A DNA stretch of 64,000 nt from Aliiruegeria haliotis (GTDB lineage Bacteria > Pseudomonadota > Alphaproteobacteria > Rhodobacterales > Rhodobacteraceae), in NCBI RefSeq assembly GCF_003003255.1, contig NZ_PVTD01000002.1, forward strand, positions 124,001-188,000, given 5' to 3'. The position numbers were made by a program, and so were the translations under genes. The notes under the pieces are model-generated. The model was not told the origin of the DNA and did no database searches. It saw only the letters and a list, made by a program, of their open reading frames with translations. This document shows, piece by piece, positions 1 through 7,962 of the stretch; positions within the stretch are counted from its first letter, which is position 1; each line of letters begins with the position of its first letter.

Positions 1-393
1 GTCCCGGACCCGGCCGAGCAGGCCCAGTTCCCGCGACAGGCCCATCAGGACCACATCGATCACCCGTGCCGGGAAGTCCCAGTCGATGGAGGCACGCTGC
101 GGCACGTAGGCAACGCGTGCGCGCTGGATGTCGAGCGGCTGACCGAAAACGGTGACAGTACCGGACAATGGCGAGACCACGCCGAGGGCAGCCTTCAGCA
201 TCGTCGACTTTCCGGCGCCATTCGGGCCGACGATGGCGGTCATCGAGCCTGGCGCGATGGTTGCGTCGATGGAAAAGACCGCCGGTTTCTCGCCGTAGGA
301 GACCGTGAGGCCGCGAATAGCCAGCGGGCTGTCGGCGGCGGGGGCCTGAGCGACGGGATGTCCGTGGTCTGCAGCGAGTTCGAGATGGGTCAT
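1..393 (-). CDS. Mn/Zn ABC transporter ATP-binding protein, partial
   Basis: This is the N-terminal 131 residues of an ABC ATPase that runs off the left edge. It would power uptake of manganese or zinc across the inner membrane. A Walker A motif GPNGAGKST lies at about residues 56-64 and a Q-loop VPQR at about 97-100. The Walker B and signature motifs fall outside the window. The start codon lies 7 bases after the stop of the periplasmic binding protein gene, so the two are one operon, and the permease genes are expected next, beyond the edge. The N-terminal 20 or so residues are a non-conserved Ala/Pro-rich lead. The metal is inferred from the neighbouring binding protein, not from this fragment. 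Confidence 0.9.
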   Translation of the reverse strand, partial: MTHLELAADHGHPVAQAPAADSPLAIRGLTVSYGEKPAVFSIDATIAPGSMTAIVGPNGAGKSTMLKAALGVVSPLSGTVTVFGQPLDIQRARVAYVPQRASIDWDFPARVIDVVLMGLSRELGLLGRVRD

Positions 394-400
394 GTCTGCC

Positions 401-1363
401 TCACAATCCCGCGGAAAGCTTGCCGGAGACACCCTGCGCGGGCGCCTCCCCGCCGAGCGCACGGGTGATGGTGGTGACGTTGTGGTCGATCATGCCGAGG
501 TAGCTGCCCTCGTAGGTGCCGGGCGTGCCCATGGCATCGGAGAACAGCTCGCCCCCGATGGAGACCGTGTGGCCCTGCGCCGCGGCGCCTTCGATCAGCG
601 CACGGATATTGCGGTCAGAGACGGAGCTCTCGACGAAGACCGCGCCGATCCTGCGTTCGACAAGGGTGTTCACCAACGTGCCGATGCGGTTCAGCCCGGC
701 CTCCGATTCCGTGGAAATACCCTGGATTCCCATGACCTCGAAGCCATAGGCCGCGCCGAAATAGGAGAAGGCGTCATGCGCGGTGACAAGAACGCGGCTC
801 TCTGTCGGGATGGTCGCGGTGGCCGCCGCCGCATAGTCGCCCATCGCCAGAACCTCCGTGCGGAAGCTTTCGGCGTTGGCGGCAAAGGTCTCCGCATGGT
901 CCGGCAATGTTGCCGAAAGGGCATCGCGAATGACGGGGATCACATCGGCCCAGAGCGTCGGTACCATCCAGACGTGGGGATCGAACTTGTCGTCATAGTC
1001 GGGATGGCTGAGCAGTTTGTCCCTTGGCAGCCCCTCGGCGACCGCGACGACATTGCCGCGTTTGCCCAGCTTGTGGAAGAAGTCCTCCATCTGGGCTTCG
1101 AGGTAGAGTCCGTGCCAGAGCACGAGGTCAGCCTTTGTAATGGCAACGATATCCGTTCGCGTCTGTCGGTATCCGTGCGGGTCGACGCCCGGTCCCATGA
1201 GGCCGCGGATCTTCACGAGGTCACCACCGATCCGCGCAGCCGTGTCGGCAATCATCCCGGTGGTCGCAACAACGGATATCTGGCCAGTAGATGCGCGGGC
1301 CGGCATCGCAACGAGCGCCATGGCGGCCGCACCGCTCATTGCCATGAAGTCGCGTCGTTGCAT
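401..1363 (-). CDS. metal ABC transporter substrate-binding protein (ZnuA/TroA family)
   Basis: Periplasmic binding protein of cluster A-I that delivers Mn2+ or Zn2+ to the ABC permease. It has 320 residues, normal for the family. The signal peptide has a twin-arginine look: RRDFM followed by an Ala-rich hydrophobic stretch and ARA cleavage at about residue 24. Likely metal ligands are H63 (DPHGY), H130 (DPHVW), H196 (TAHDAF) and D293 (MIDHN). A His at the third position resembles TroA/ZnuA; Mn-only homologues usually have Glu there. The stretch after H130 lacks the long His-rich loop of dedicated zinc ZnuA proteins. It is the first gene of the operon, and two Mur-like boxes upstream favour manganese control. 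The exact metal cannot be settled from sequence. Confidence 0.92.
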   Translation of the reverse strand: MQRRDFMAMSGAAAMALVAMPARASTGQISVVATTGMIADTAARIGGDLVKIRGLMGPGVDPHGYRQTRTDIVAITKADLVLWHGLYLEAQMEDFFHKLGKRGNVVAVAEGLPRDKLLSHPDYDDKFDPHVWMVPTLWADVIPVIRDALSATLPDHAETFAANAESFRTEVLAMGDYAAAATATIPTESRVLVTAHDAFSYFGAAYGFEVMGIQGISTESEAGLNRIGTLVNTLVERRIGAVFVESSVSDRNIRALIEGAAAQGHTVSIGGELFSDAMGTPGTYEGSYLGMIDHNVTTITRALGGEAPAQGVSGKLSAGL

Positions 1364-1425
1364 GCAATTCCCCTTTTTTCATCCGTAGCCATGGCGGACT
1401 CCGCCCAGTGTCGTCCGGTTCTATA

Positions 1426-1470
1426 TGCGAGTCTCTCGCAAGAAGTCAATGCAGTTGCGAGTGATTAGCA
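1426..1470. promoter_or_regulatory. paired 15-bp dyads, candidate Mur/manganese operators
   Basis: TGCGAGTCTCTCGCA (1426-1440) is a perfect 6-bp inverted repeat around three bases. A second copy, TGCGAGTGATTAGCA (1456-1470), starts exactly 30 bp further on, so both face the same side of the helix. They lie 63-107 bp upstream of the metal-binding protein start. The TGCnA...TnGCA shape matches what is known of Fur/Mur-type boxes in alphaproteobacteria. Binding by Mur is inference. Confidence 0.55.
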
Positions 1471-1837
1471 TCTGCAAAACGCGCATGCCTGCTATCTGCT
1501 GACGACAAGGGCAATCCACCAGAACTGCGCCCAGTTTGCAGGCGTCATTCGAATGCGCCCCCCGCATTTTGTGCAAACCAGACAGTGCCCCCTTTGGAAG
1601 GCCCACCCCCAGCCCGAGCGTCCCCGCCAGGCGAGACCGCCGCCCATGGCTAAACTGCTATGCAAAATCGCACTTGGATGCCCCAAACCCGCGCGCCGAT
1701 CCATGGCGGGACTCCCGTGCCCGAAGCTCTGCCTGTCCCCTGTACACGAGAATCTCCGCCCTGCCCCATCGATCTGCGGGAAAACCGGATTTTCCGGTTG
1801 ACCGCGTTTTCCGGTTTGGCTATTTCCGCCCGGCGTC
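1471..1837. other. intergenic region upstream of tRNA-Tyr
   Basis: No gene is recognised here. Just before the tRNA there is a small hairpin at about 1783-1799 (AACCGGA/TCCGGTT), and TTTTCCGGTT occurs twice. The tRNA promoter must lie in this stretch. Confidence 0.4.
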
Positions 1838-1921
1838 GGGCGACGTGCTGCAAGGTGCGGCAGCGGACTGTAACTCCGCCGGGGAGACCCATGCCTGGTT
1901 CGATTCCAGGGTCGCCCACCA
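1838..1921 (+). tRNA. tRNA-Tyr (GTA)
   Basis: The acceptor stem GGGCGAC pairs perfectly with GTCGCCC. The anticodon stem-loop is GCGGA-CTGTAAC-TCCGC with anticodon GTA. The variable arm is long (GGG/CCC), as expected for a class II tRNA-Tyr. The T arm is CCTGG-TTCGATT-CCAGG, and the CCA end is encoded. The last 20 bases, 1902-1921, are repeated at 13199-13218, so this gene is the attachment site of the neighbouring island and keeps an intact 3' end after insertion. Confidence 0.96.
1902..1921 (+). repeat. attL: tRNA-Tyr 3' end copy of the 20-bp island repeat
   Basis: GATTCCAGGGTCGCCCACCA forms the T-arm 3' side, the acceptor strand and CCA of the tRNA. The identical sequence stands at the right end of the island. 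Confidence 0.93.
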
Positions 1922-1981
1922 TCTTTCCAAGATGTTGGTTTTCCTAAAAAATCCCCAAGGCACGAGCCGCAAAGTGCCTCA

Positions 1982-2018
1982 GATATCGTACTTTTTTGCC
2001 TTGATATCGTACTTTTGC
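1982..2018 (+). promoter_or_regulatory. left arm-type integrase sites (two 21-bp-spaced repeats)
   Basis: GATATCGTACTTTT occurs at 1982-1995 and again at 2003-2016, in the same orientation, 21 bp apart (two helical turns). The same paired arrangement occurs at the other island end (13086-13118). The sites lie 61 bp inside attL and directly upstream of the integrase start, so integrase bound here could also repress its own gene. Confidence 0.75.
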
Positions 2019-2035
2019 TCTCAGACCATGGGGGC

Positions 2036-3679
2036 ATGACCCAGCAAAAGATCCGATACCTGACCCCCGGAAACGACCGAAACTTCTACTATCAGCGCAA
2101 GGTGCCAAAGGCGCTCGTGCCGGTCCTCAAGATGTCCCGTTGGTATATCCCGCTCGGCGATGACTTCGAGACGGCGAAGGATCGGATTACCGATCTGAAG
2201 CGGGAACACAACGCGATGATTGCCGCCGCCAAGGCCGACCCCGACTACGCCACCAAGATTCGACGCGAGGCCGAGGGCACCCAACGCGCTAAGCGTGCGA
2301 AAAAGGCTGAGCCACTTCAAGAGTTCATGACGCAGGTGGAGAGCGGGATAATCGACTGCTACGCCGCGCGGGCGGAACTTGCCTTTCAACAGGCACTAGC
2401 CGAAGAGCGCGGCCCGGAGTGGAAGCACACCACCGGCTTCCTTGCCGATCTAAAATCGCTCCGAGAGCCATGGGTAGAGATGACGACCCACTCCCCACGC
2501 GAGACCCCTGTTAGCGAGCAGGAGGCGGAAGCTGCACTGGACAAGCACGACGACTTAATTCCGCGCGATGTTCGTCAACGTTGGCGTTCAATCATGGTGG
2601 GCAGCACCGCCAATCATAGACTGACCCGTATCGAACCGATATCGGACTCGGAATACTGCGACCGACTGCAAGAGCACCTTGATACGTTTTTCACTCCCAA
2701 CAACGCCCCCACCGATGAGGAGGAGCGGATGGAATGGGACCTTTTCAAGATGCGCATTGAGCGCCTTATCGCAGCCAACGCGCAGGACCCGGACCGGCTG
2801 TCGGCGGTCTTCGAACGCTTCCTGCGTTTCAACGCCATCAGAACCGAGGACAAATACCGCCGTAGCTTCCGCCAGTTCACTGACGAGGTGGGAGACATAC
2901 CGATCTCTCACGTCACGACAAAGATGCTCCGTGAGTATCGGGACCAGATGTTCAACCGGGGCGTCAAACTCGCCAGCGTGAAGGCGGCTTTCTCTCCCAT
3001 CAAGAGCTTGTTTAGGTACGCATGTGACGAAGAGATTGTGGACTTGGACCCAACCTCCGCCGTGACTTTTCCTCGGGAAAAGCGCGGGATCAGCGAGGTC
3101 AAGCACCTGCCCTTTTCGCCAGACGAAATGGTGCGCATCCTCGACACTATAGACGACCGTTGGATGCACAATGTCCGATACCTGTCCAAGGATCGTGCCG
3201 CTGCCCTACGGCAGGCGGTGCGTGCAATGGCGTTCACTGCATGCCGATCCAAGGAAATCCTTACACTGGAACCCGGCGACGTGACCGATACAGCCATTCA
3301 CATCCGCGTTTCAAAAACGGAAAGTTCAACACGCTACATTCCCGTACATCCCGAGATTTCCGACTTCCCAGCATTCGTCCGGTCTGGCGGATTGAAGTGC
3401 TTGCAGACAGCGGAAAAGGACCCTGTCTCGCCGGTTCGGCACAACTTCATCCGCATTATCCGCAAGATCATGGACCCACCAATACTGGAACCTCGCAAGT
3501 CGCTCTACAGCTTCCGTGCGACTTTCCAAGATGCTTTACGCCGCGCTGGTGCACCGGAGGATGTGCGCAAAGCGGTTCTAGGGCACAGCACCCCCGGAGC
3601 GATGAGTCACTATGACAGTGGGCCGGAGTTCGACGATCTGACGAAATGGGTTCATGCTGCCGACCCTCGCACTAGTTGA
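2036..3679 (+). CDS. tyrosine site-specific integrase of the island
   Basis: Phage-type integrase that would recombine the 20-bp tRNA-Tyr repeat. It has 547 residues from the ATG preceded by GGGGGC; an upstream TTG at 2015 would overlap the arm sites and is less likely. Residues 1-250 form a long N-terminal region with an arm-binding look. A core-binding domain with SAM-like helices covers about 255-345, and the catalytic domain follows. Visible catalytic residues are R404 (TACRSKE), K427 (VSKTESS), R494 (YSFRATF), H517 (LGHS) and the nucleophile Y526 (SHYDS). The box II His is replaced by Tyr (position 491), which some family members tolerate. It is transcribed away from the tRNA, the usual arrangement for tRNA-borne islands. 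Confidence 0.93.
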   Translation: MTQQKIRYLTPGNDRNFYYQRKVPKALVPVLKMSRWYIPLGDDFETAKDRITDLKREHNAMIAAAKADPDYATKIRREAEGTQRAKRAKKAEPLQEFMTQVESGIIDCYAARAELAFQQALAEERGPEWKHTTGFLADLKSLREPWVEMTTHSPRETPVSEQEAEAALDKHDDLIPRDVRQRWRSIMVGSTANHRLTRIEPISDSEYCDRLQEHLDTFFTPNNAPTDEEERMEWDLFKMRIERLIAANAQDPDRLSAVFERFLRFNAIRTEDKYRRSFRQFTDEVGDIPISHVTTKMLREYRDQMFNRGVKLASVKAAFSPIKSLFRYACDEEIVDLDPTSAVTFPREKRGISEVKHLPFSPDEMVRILDTIDDRWMHNVRYLSKDRAAALRQAVRAMAFTACRSKEILTLEPGDVTDTAIHIRVSKTESSTRYIPVHPEISDFPAFVRSGGLKCLQTAEKDPVSPVRHNFIRIIRKIMDPPILEPRKSLYSFRATFQDALRRAGAPEDVRKAVLGHSTPGAMSHYDSGPEFDDLTKWVHAADPRTS

Positions 3680-4129
3680 CCATGCGTCCGCGTCAGCGGA
3701 CCATCTCAACTCTGCTCTGAGCTTGCAGTGTAAGTGACCGAGGGACCCGCACGGGTATCCCCCGGTACGATTTCGGCCCCTTCGGCACCCGTTTGTATCT
3801 GTTGTAGCAACTGTTTGTTTTCGGTTGCATGGGGTCAAATGTGAGATCTCGCCAAGCCCATGAAATAACTCAAGATTCACGCCCAAAAATTTCAACAGAA
3901 GAACAGGAATCATTGCAACTGGAGCTTAACCAGACAAGAAAGCACCTCGTCGCCGGTTGAAAAATTGAAGGAAAGAGTGCATTTAGCCGCCCATCGCAAC
4001 AGCCGCTCGCCCCGGCACAATGAACCAAGGGCGCTCACAAGGAGACGTCTGATGACGCATTCAAATCAAAATCGCCGGAGGCTCTCCCTGTAAGTTGCGG
4101 GGTCCTCCGCCCAAAATAGGAGGATCCAA
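3680..4129. other. gene-free spacer with a GTCA-loop hairpin
   Basis: No convincing gene is seen. At 3686-3701 the hairpin GTCCGC-GTCA-GCGGAC lies just behind the integrase stop and may end its transcript, although no T-run follows. The rest is AT-richer and should hold the promoter of the next gene, whose strong AGGAGG ribosome site is at 4118-4123. Confidence 0.45.
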
Positions 4130-6508
4130 TTGTCCTTAGATCACGCTGAATACACCAAGCTTCGAGTCCAGATTGGAAATGCCGAGAGGCGTCAATACGA
4201 TCAGGATGCCGAAGAAATTCCAGCGTTTGTGAAGGTGTTGACAAGAGCTTCTACCGATCAAGCGTCCTTGGCGGACGATTTCTGGGACGGCGTTCAAGAT
4301 GTATTGAACCGCCCCACATCTGATCCCAGAGAGGATTGGGAATCCATCGCATATGATTTGGCAGGTCATGAGCTACTTTCCACCGGCGGCCTCTGTGTCG
4401 ACGAGGACTGTCAGAACTGGCAACCAGTTCAGTATCACGCCGATGTTCTGAATCAGTTTGTTTCAGATCACTTCGCAGAGTGGCCGCAGGGTGATCGCTC
4501 CCACGATTTCGCACTTCGTGATGCGCGCTGCATTCTTTTTCAGGAAAAGTACAACCTTCTTCAGCGTGAGTTATCATCGCAGAAGAAAAAGGCACACAGT
4601 CAAAAGAAGACGAAGCAGCCCGAAGCCTTCCGCTTGATCAACAGAGAAATTTCAACACTTCAAGGCCCTATCGACAATTTGGAACTCGACGCAATAGTGC
4701 GGCGACTTTCGAGAAAGATTGGATTCTCCAAGGATCTGCAAGCCTTCAATTATCTGGTGGAGGGATTGGCGCAATGCGAACACATCCACTTAGGAAAGCG
4801 AGACGCTCGAAAGCTTGTCGATAGGATTGTCAAAGAGCAAGCCAAGGCAAACCGTCCCGTTAATCAACGCGATGCGGTTCCGATTGTAAACGAATGGTCG
4901 GACCACGAAATGGCTGACTTTGCGCAAGACCGGCTTTCCGAACAGACGGATCTGAATGGGGACCCTGTCGTGTACCACTTCAATGACGACGTATGCGACC
5001 TGCGCGATGGTACACGCCGCATGCTGACGGAAGCACAATTCGCAGCCGTTCTGGATACCCACACTCGGTGGGCGCGACGAAACGGAGAGGGCGATCTTAG
5101 GGGTGAATTTGCGCCAAAGCAGATCGTAAAGCACAACTTTCACCGTTCCGAGAAGAAGTACCCCGTTCTTTCTGAAGTGAAATCTTCACCCTTCTTCACG
5201 TCAACTGGTCGCCGCGTGGATGTATATGGGTATGACGAACCGTCTGAGACCTTTCTCGATTTCGACCTCGACGTGCCGACTGTAAGCTCTGCGCCTTCGA
5301 TGCAAGAGGTCATCGAAGCAAAGACGCTCATAATCGATGAAATGATGGGAGACTTCCCGTTCGAAGGCATTGTAGATCGGGAAGAACGGATGGAGCGCGC
5401 GCTAAATAACAAGCCCGGCACCGTGCCGATGCCATCGGTCGCGCATGCAGTTTGCATGTGTCTCGAGAGATCTGTTCGCGATGTCATCAATGGTCCGACA
5501 CCGGTATATGCTCCTACAAAGCCTCTTCCGGGAACTGGTGCTGGTAGACTAATCGGCGCCGCAACGCTTGCCGCTACAGGACGGAAGGCTGCGGCAGAGC
5601 CAATGCCGACATCAGATGAAGAATATGCCAAAGTAATGGGAGCGCACATCAGTCAATCGGCGGAGTTTGCATTCTTCGACAACATGAACGCAGCACTGAC
5701 CCTCGGTTCTTTCGCCTCTAATGTCTCTGAGGGCCGCGTCCGCACGAGGCTCTTGGGTTCGAGTCGAATGATCGAAGCAGATGTCCGGCACACCTGGATC
5801 GCCGCAGCGAATAACATCAAGGGTACAAGTGAAATTCTACGGCGCATGGTAATGATAGAACTCGACGCCAAGACCCCGAATCCCGAAAAGCGAAGCGGAT
5901 TTAGGCATGCCGATCTGGAGGCATGGGTGGCCGATAACCGCCCCAAGCTCGTGTGGGCAATTTTGACCTTGGTTCAGAACTGGATTGCCAAGGGAATGAA
6001 GCCGTGGACCGGAAAGCCAAAGGCAAGCTTTGAGGCGTGGAGCCGCGTAATGGGTGGCATTCTTCGCGACGCCGAAATTCGCGGCTTTCTAGAAAATGAA
6101 GACCGTTTGCGATCATACGGCTCCACTGGCGGAGATAGTGGGCTCGAAGTGTTCATCCAACATCTCGCGACTCATCATAGCTCGGGGGCGCTGTTTCGCG
6201 CGGGCGGCACTTCAGAGATCCGTGGTCGAATGGGCGATGCAGTCTATAGCATCAAGGACGAACTGAACCGGGCCGATGACGGTAAGCCCTTACTTTTGGA
6301 TGGGTGGGGCTACAATCGCGAAGACGGGCAGTACAACCATGCACGAGGGATCTCATCCCAGTTCCGAGAGGCAGCACGACGAGCTTACGAGGTGACCTTG
6401 TTCGAGAGCGAACGACCTGTGCGATTTGCGATCAGCTTCACTGAAGAGCCTGACCCGCAGTCGCCAAAGCAGTTCTACTGGGAAATGACGAAGGACAAAG
6501 TCAACTAG
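4130..6508 (+). CDS. large island protein with atypical P-loop ATPase domain
   Basis: A 792-residue protein starting at TTG, set by an AGGAGG seven bases upstream. Residues about 435-620 resemble the ATPase/helicase half of phage- and plasmid-type primase-helicases: PGTGAGR (467-473) at the Walker A position, FAFFDN (513-518) at Walker B, WIAAANN (556-562) as a sensor-like strand, then RR (571-572). The Lys usual in Walker A is absent, so ATP hydrolysis is uncertain. Residues 145-165 are very Lys-rich. The N-terminal 430 residues match nothing I recognise, and no primase active site is visible. Its place behind the integrase suggests a role in replication or maintenance of the excised island; a defence role cannot be excluded. 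A hairpin lies just downstream. Confidence 0.75.
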   Translation: MSLDHAEYTKLRVQIGNAERRQYDQDAEEIPAFVKVLTRASTDQASLADDFWDGVQDVLNRPTSDPREDWESIAYDLAGHELLSTGGLCVDEDCQNWQPVQYHADVLNQFVSDHFAEWPQGDRSHDFALRDARCILFQEKYNLLQRELSSQKKKAHSQKKTKQPEAFRLINREISTLQGPIDNLELDAIVRRLSRKIGFSKDLQAFNYLVEGLAQCEHIHLGKRDARKLVDRIVKEQAKANRPVNQRDAVPIVNEWSDHEMADFAQDRLSEQTDLNGDPVVYHFNDDVCDLRDGTRRMLTEAQFAAVLDTHTRWARRNGEGDLRGEFAPKQIVKHNFHRSEKKYPVLSEVKSSPFFTSTGRRVDVYGYDEPSETFLDFDLDVPTVSSAPSMQEVIEAKTLIIDEMMGDFPFEGIVDREERMERALNNKPGTVPMPSVAHAVCMCLERSVRDVINGPTPVYAPTKPLPGTGAGRLIGAATLAATGRKAAAEPMPTSDEEYAKVMGAHISQSAEFAFFDNMNAALTLGSFASNVSEGRVRTRLLGSSRMIEADVRHTWIAAANNIKGTSEILRRMVMIELDAKTPNPEKRSGFRHADLEAWVADNRPKLVWAILTLVQNWIAKGMKPWTGKPKASFEAWSRVMGGILRDAEIRGFLENEDRLRSYGSTGGDSGLEVFIQHLATHHSSGALFRAGGTSEIRGRMGDAVYSIKDELNRADDGKPLLLDGWGYNREDGQYNHARGISSQFREAARRAYEVTLFESERPVRFAISFTEEPDPQSPKQFYWEMTKDKVN

Positions 6509-6522
6509 AACATCAAGAGAGC

Positions 6523-6547
6523 ATCGTCCCCGCGTCAGCGGGGCGAT
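6523..6547. terminator. GTCA-loop hairpin downstream of the ATPase gene
   Basis: CCCCGC-GTCA-GCGGGG is extended by ATCG/CGAT with one bulged T, giving a ten-pair stem 15 bases after the stop codon. There is no T-run. The tetraloop and the inner GC step match the hairpin after the integrase gene (3686-3701), so both may be the same island-specific element. Confidence 0.45.
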
Positions 6548-6975
6548 ATGCGGTGTAAGAGCGGCGCCAAACCCTCTGCGGTCAACGTTCATCGATGCGG
6601 GCGTGCGCGGTCGTGCATGTCCGCAACCCCGCAGACCTGTTTTTAAAGGGGAGTCTTTCCTCCTTTCCGCTGTGCGGACAAGTATCTCGGTTCAATGGCC
6701 CTACTGGTGGAATTTTTTTCTGGGCCCTGCAGCGACCTCATCGTCGATGCCTCGCTTCACGCTTCTCGAAAAAAGAGCCTCACTCGCCAAGCAGCCAACC
6801 TAGACCCAGAGCCCCGCAAGCCCGCAGGTTCCTGTTTAGCGATTGAAATAATAACGAATTTTGACGCGGCCTTATGCCCGCCGCACCCCGCAATACGTCC
6901 GCACACTACGCAAGCCAAGAGCAAGCGGTGTCCGAATTGCGTACACTCTGACGAGACGCCGAAAATTCCCCCCAG
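6548..6975. other. gene-free spacer upstream of the resolvase
   Basis: About 430 bases without a credible gene. It includes AT-rich runs (near 6709-6719 and 6843-6861) and, at 6929-6947, a partial dyad starting TGTCCGA and ending TACACT that resembles a further resolvase half-site pair. Confidence 0.35.
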
Positions 6976-7013
6976 AATGTCCGATTAGGCTTGCGAATCA
7001 CTTATCGGACATT
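6976..7013. promoter_or_regulatory. res-like inverted repeat before the serine resolvase
   Basis: AATGTCCGAT at 6976-6985 is mirrored by ATCGGACATT at 7004-7013, and the match extends inward to 13 bases with one mismatch. The TGTCCG...CGGACA core spans 34 bp, the size of a resolvase-binding subsite in Tn3-type res regions. It ends 45 bp before the resolvase start, so it may act as both recombination site and operator. Confidence 0.6.
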
Positions 7014-7058
7014 GCAGTATTTACAGGACACCAAATGAGACACTTGGAGAGTTTGTTC

Positions 7059-7658
7059 ATGGGCGAGTTGATTGGATATGCGAGAGTCAGCAGCAAGGGG
7101 CAAAACCTGCAATCGCAAATCGATGCCCTAACGGACGCCGGGGTTCAACAAGAACACCTCTATTGCGAAAAGGTCTCGGGAACGACCCGCGCTGGGCGTA
7201 CGGAACTCGAGGATTTGCTTTCTCGCGGCATTCGCAAGGGGGACACAGTCGTGTGCGTCCGCCTCGACAGATTAGCTCGATCGACTCGAGATCTCCTCCA
7301 GATCGCTGAGACCTTGGAGGACAAAGGTGTTCATCTGAGGTGCTTAGAGCAACCCATTGATACGACCACACCGGAAGGACGCTTGTTTTTCACGATGCTC
7401 GCCGCATTTGGACAGTTCGAGACAGAGATACGGAAAGAGCGGCAACGCGAAGGAATTGAGGCCGCAAAGGCACGAGGCCCGCAAAGCCCGTTCAAGGGTC
7501 GCCCCGCGAGCATAGACGCCCAGAAAATTGCTCTTCTACATCAGCAGGGCATGACGCCCACTGAGATTGCGAAAGAACTTGGGATCGCTCGTTCATCGGT
7601 TTATCGCCTCTTCTCCAAACGCGGAGCCGCACCCAAGACAACTCAATATGCTCGATGA
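7059..7658 (+). CDS. serine recombinase (Tn3-type resolvase)
   Basis: A 199-residue small serine recombinase that would cut and rejoin DNA at res sites, resolving dimers or inverting segments. The N-terminal catalytic domain starts IGYARVSSKGQN with nucleophile S11, followed by RLDRLARSTRDL (Arg-rich active site) and a long E helix ending FETEIRKERQREGI. The C-terminal helix-turn-helix reads TPTEIAKELGIARSSVYRLF. The start was placed at the ATG before GELIGYARVS because a GGAGA lies nine bases upstream and family members begin there; a longer frame back to 6861 has no such support. No transposase accompanies it, so it probably serves the island itself. Confidence 0.92.
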   Translation: MGELIGYARVSSKGQNLQSQIDALTDAGVQQEHLYCEKVSGTTRAGRTELEDLLSRGIRKGDTVVCVRLDRLARSTRDLLQIAETLEDKGVHLRCLEQPIDTTTPEGRLFFTMLAAFGQFETEIRKERQREGIEAAKARGPQSPFKGRPASIDAQKIALLHQQGMTPTEIAKELGIARSSVYRLFSKRGAAPKTTQYAR

Positions 7659-7962
7659 TTGACGCAAGGCGCGCGGCAAAAGTGCTCTCCGCAAGAAAAC
7701 TTGCACGATTGCCAAACCCAAAAAACCGGACTGTATCGAGAATCTGGCTTTCACATGCTCCTTGAGAACCGAGAAGCTGTGAAGCGCACTACATGCAAGC
7801 CCACGTGAGTTGCCTCGCCAACTCACATCGCTCCCAACCGAACGTCTGCGTCGATGATTGTCGCTTCAAATGTTGACGGCCCCATCATATGGTGCCGAAC
7901 ACGAAGAAAAACACGAGCCACCAATGGACGGCGTTGCTGGCGCAACGGACCAGAGAGGCAGA
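7659..7962. other. spacer upstream of the restriction-modification operon
   Basis: About 300 bases with no gene of its own. The methylase frame is open from 7858 through TTG and ATG codons (7870, 7924), but none of these has a good ribosome site. The promoter of the restriction-modification pair is expected here; I see no clear C-protein type operator. Confidence 0.35.

Noticed and set aside
392-1468. 358-codon plus-strand frame opposite the metal-binding protein
   Set aside because: Antisense shadow of a gene with clear ligands and signal peptide.
7858-7962. Upstream TTG/ATG starts of the methylase-nuclease
   Set aside because: None has a ribosome site, and family-like sequence begins after the ATG at 7963; the longer forms remain possible.
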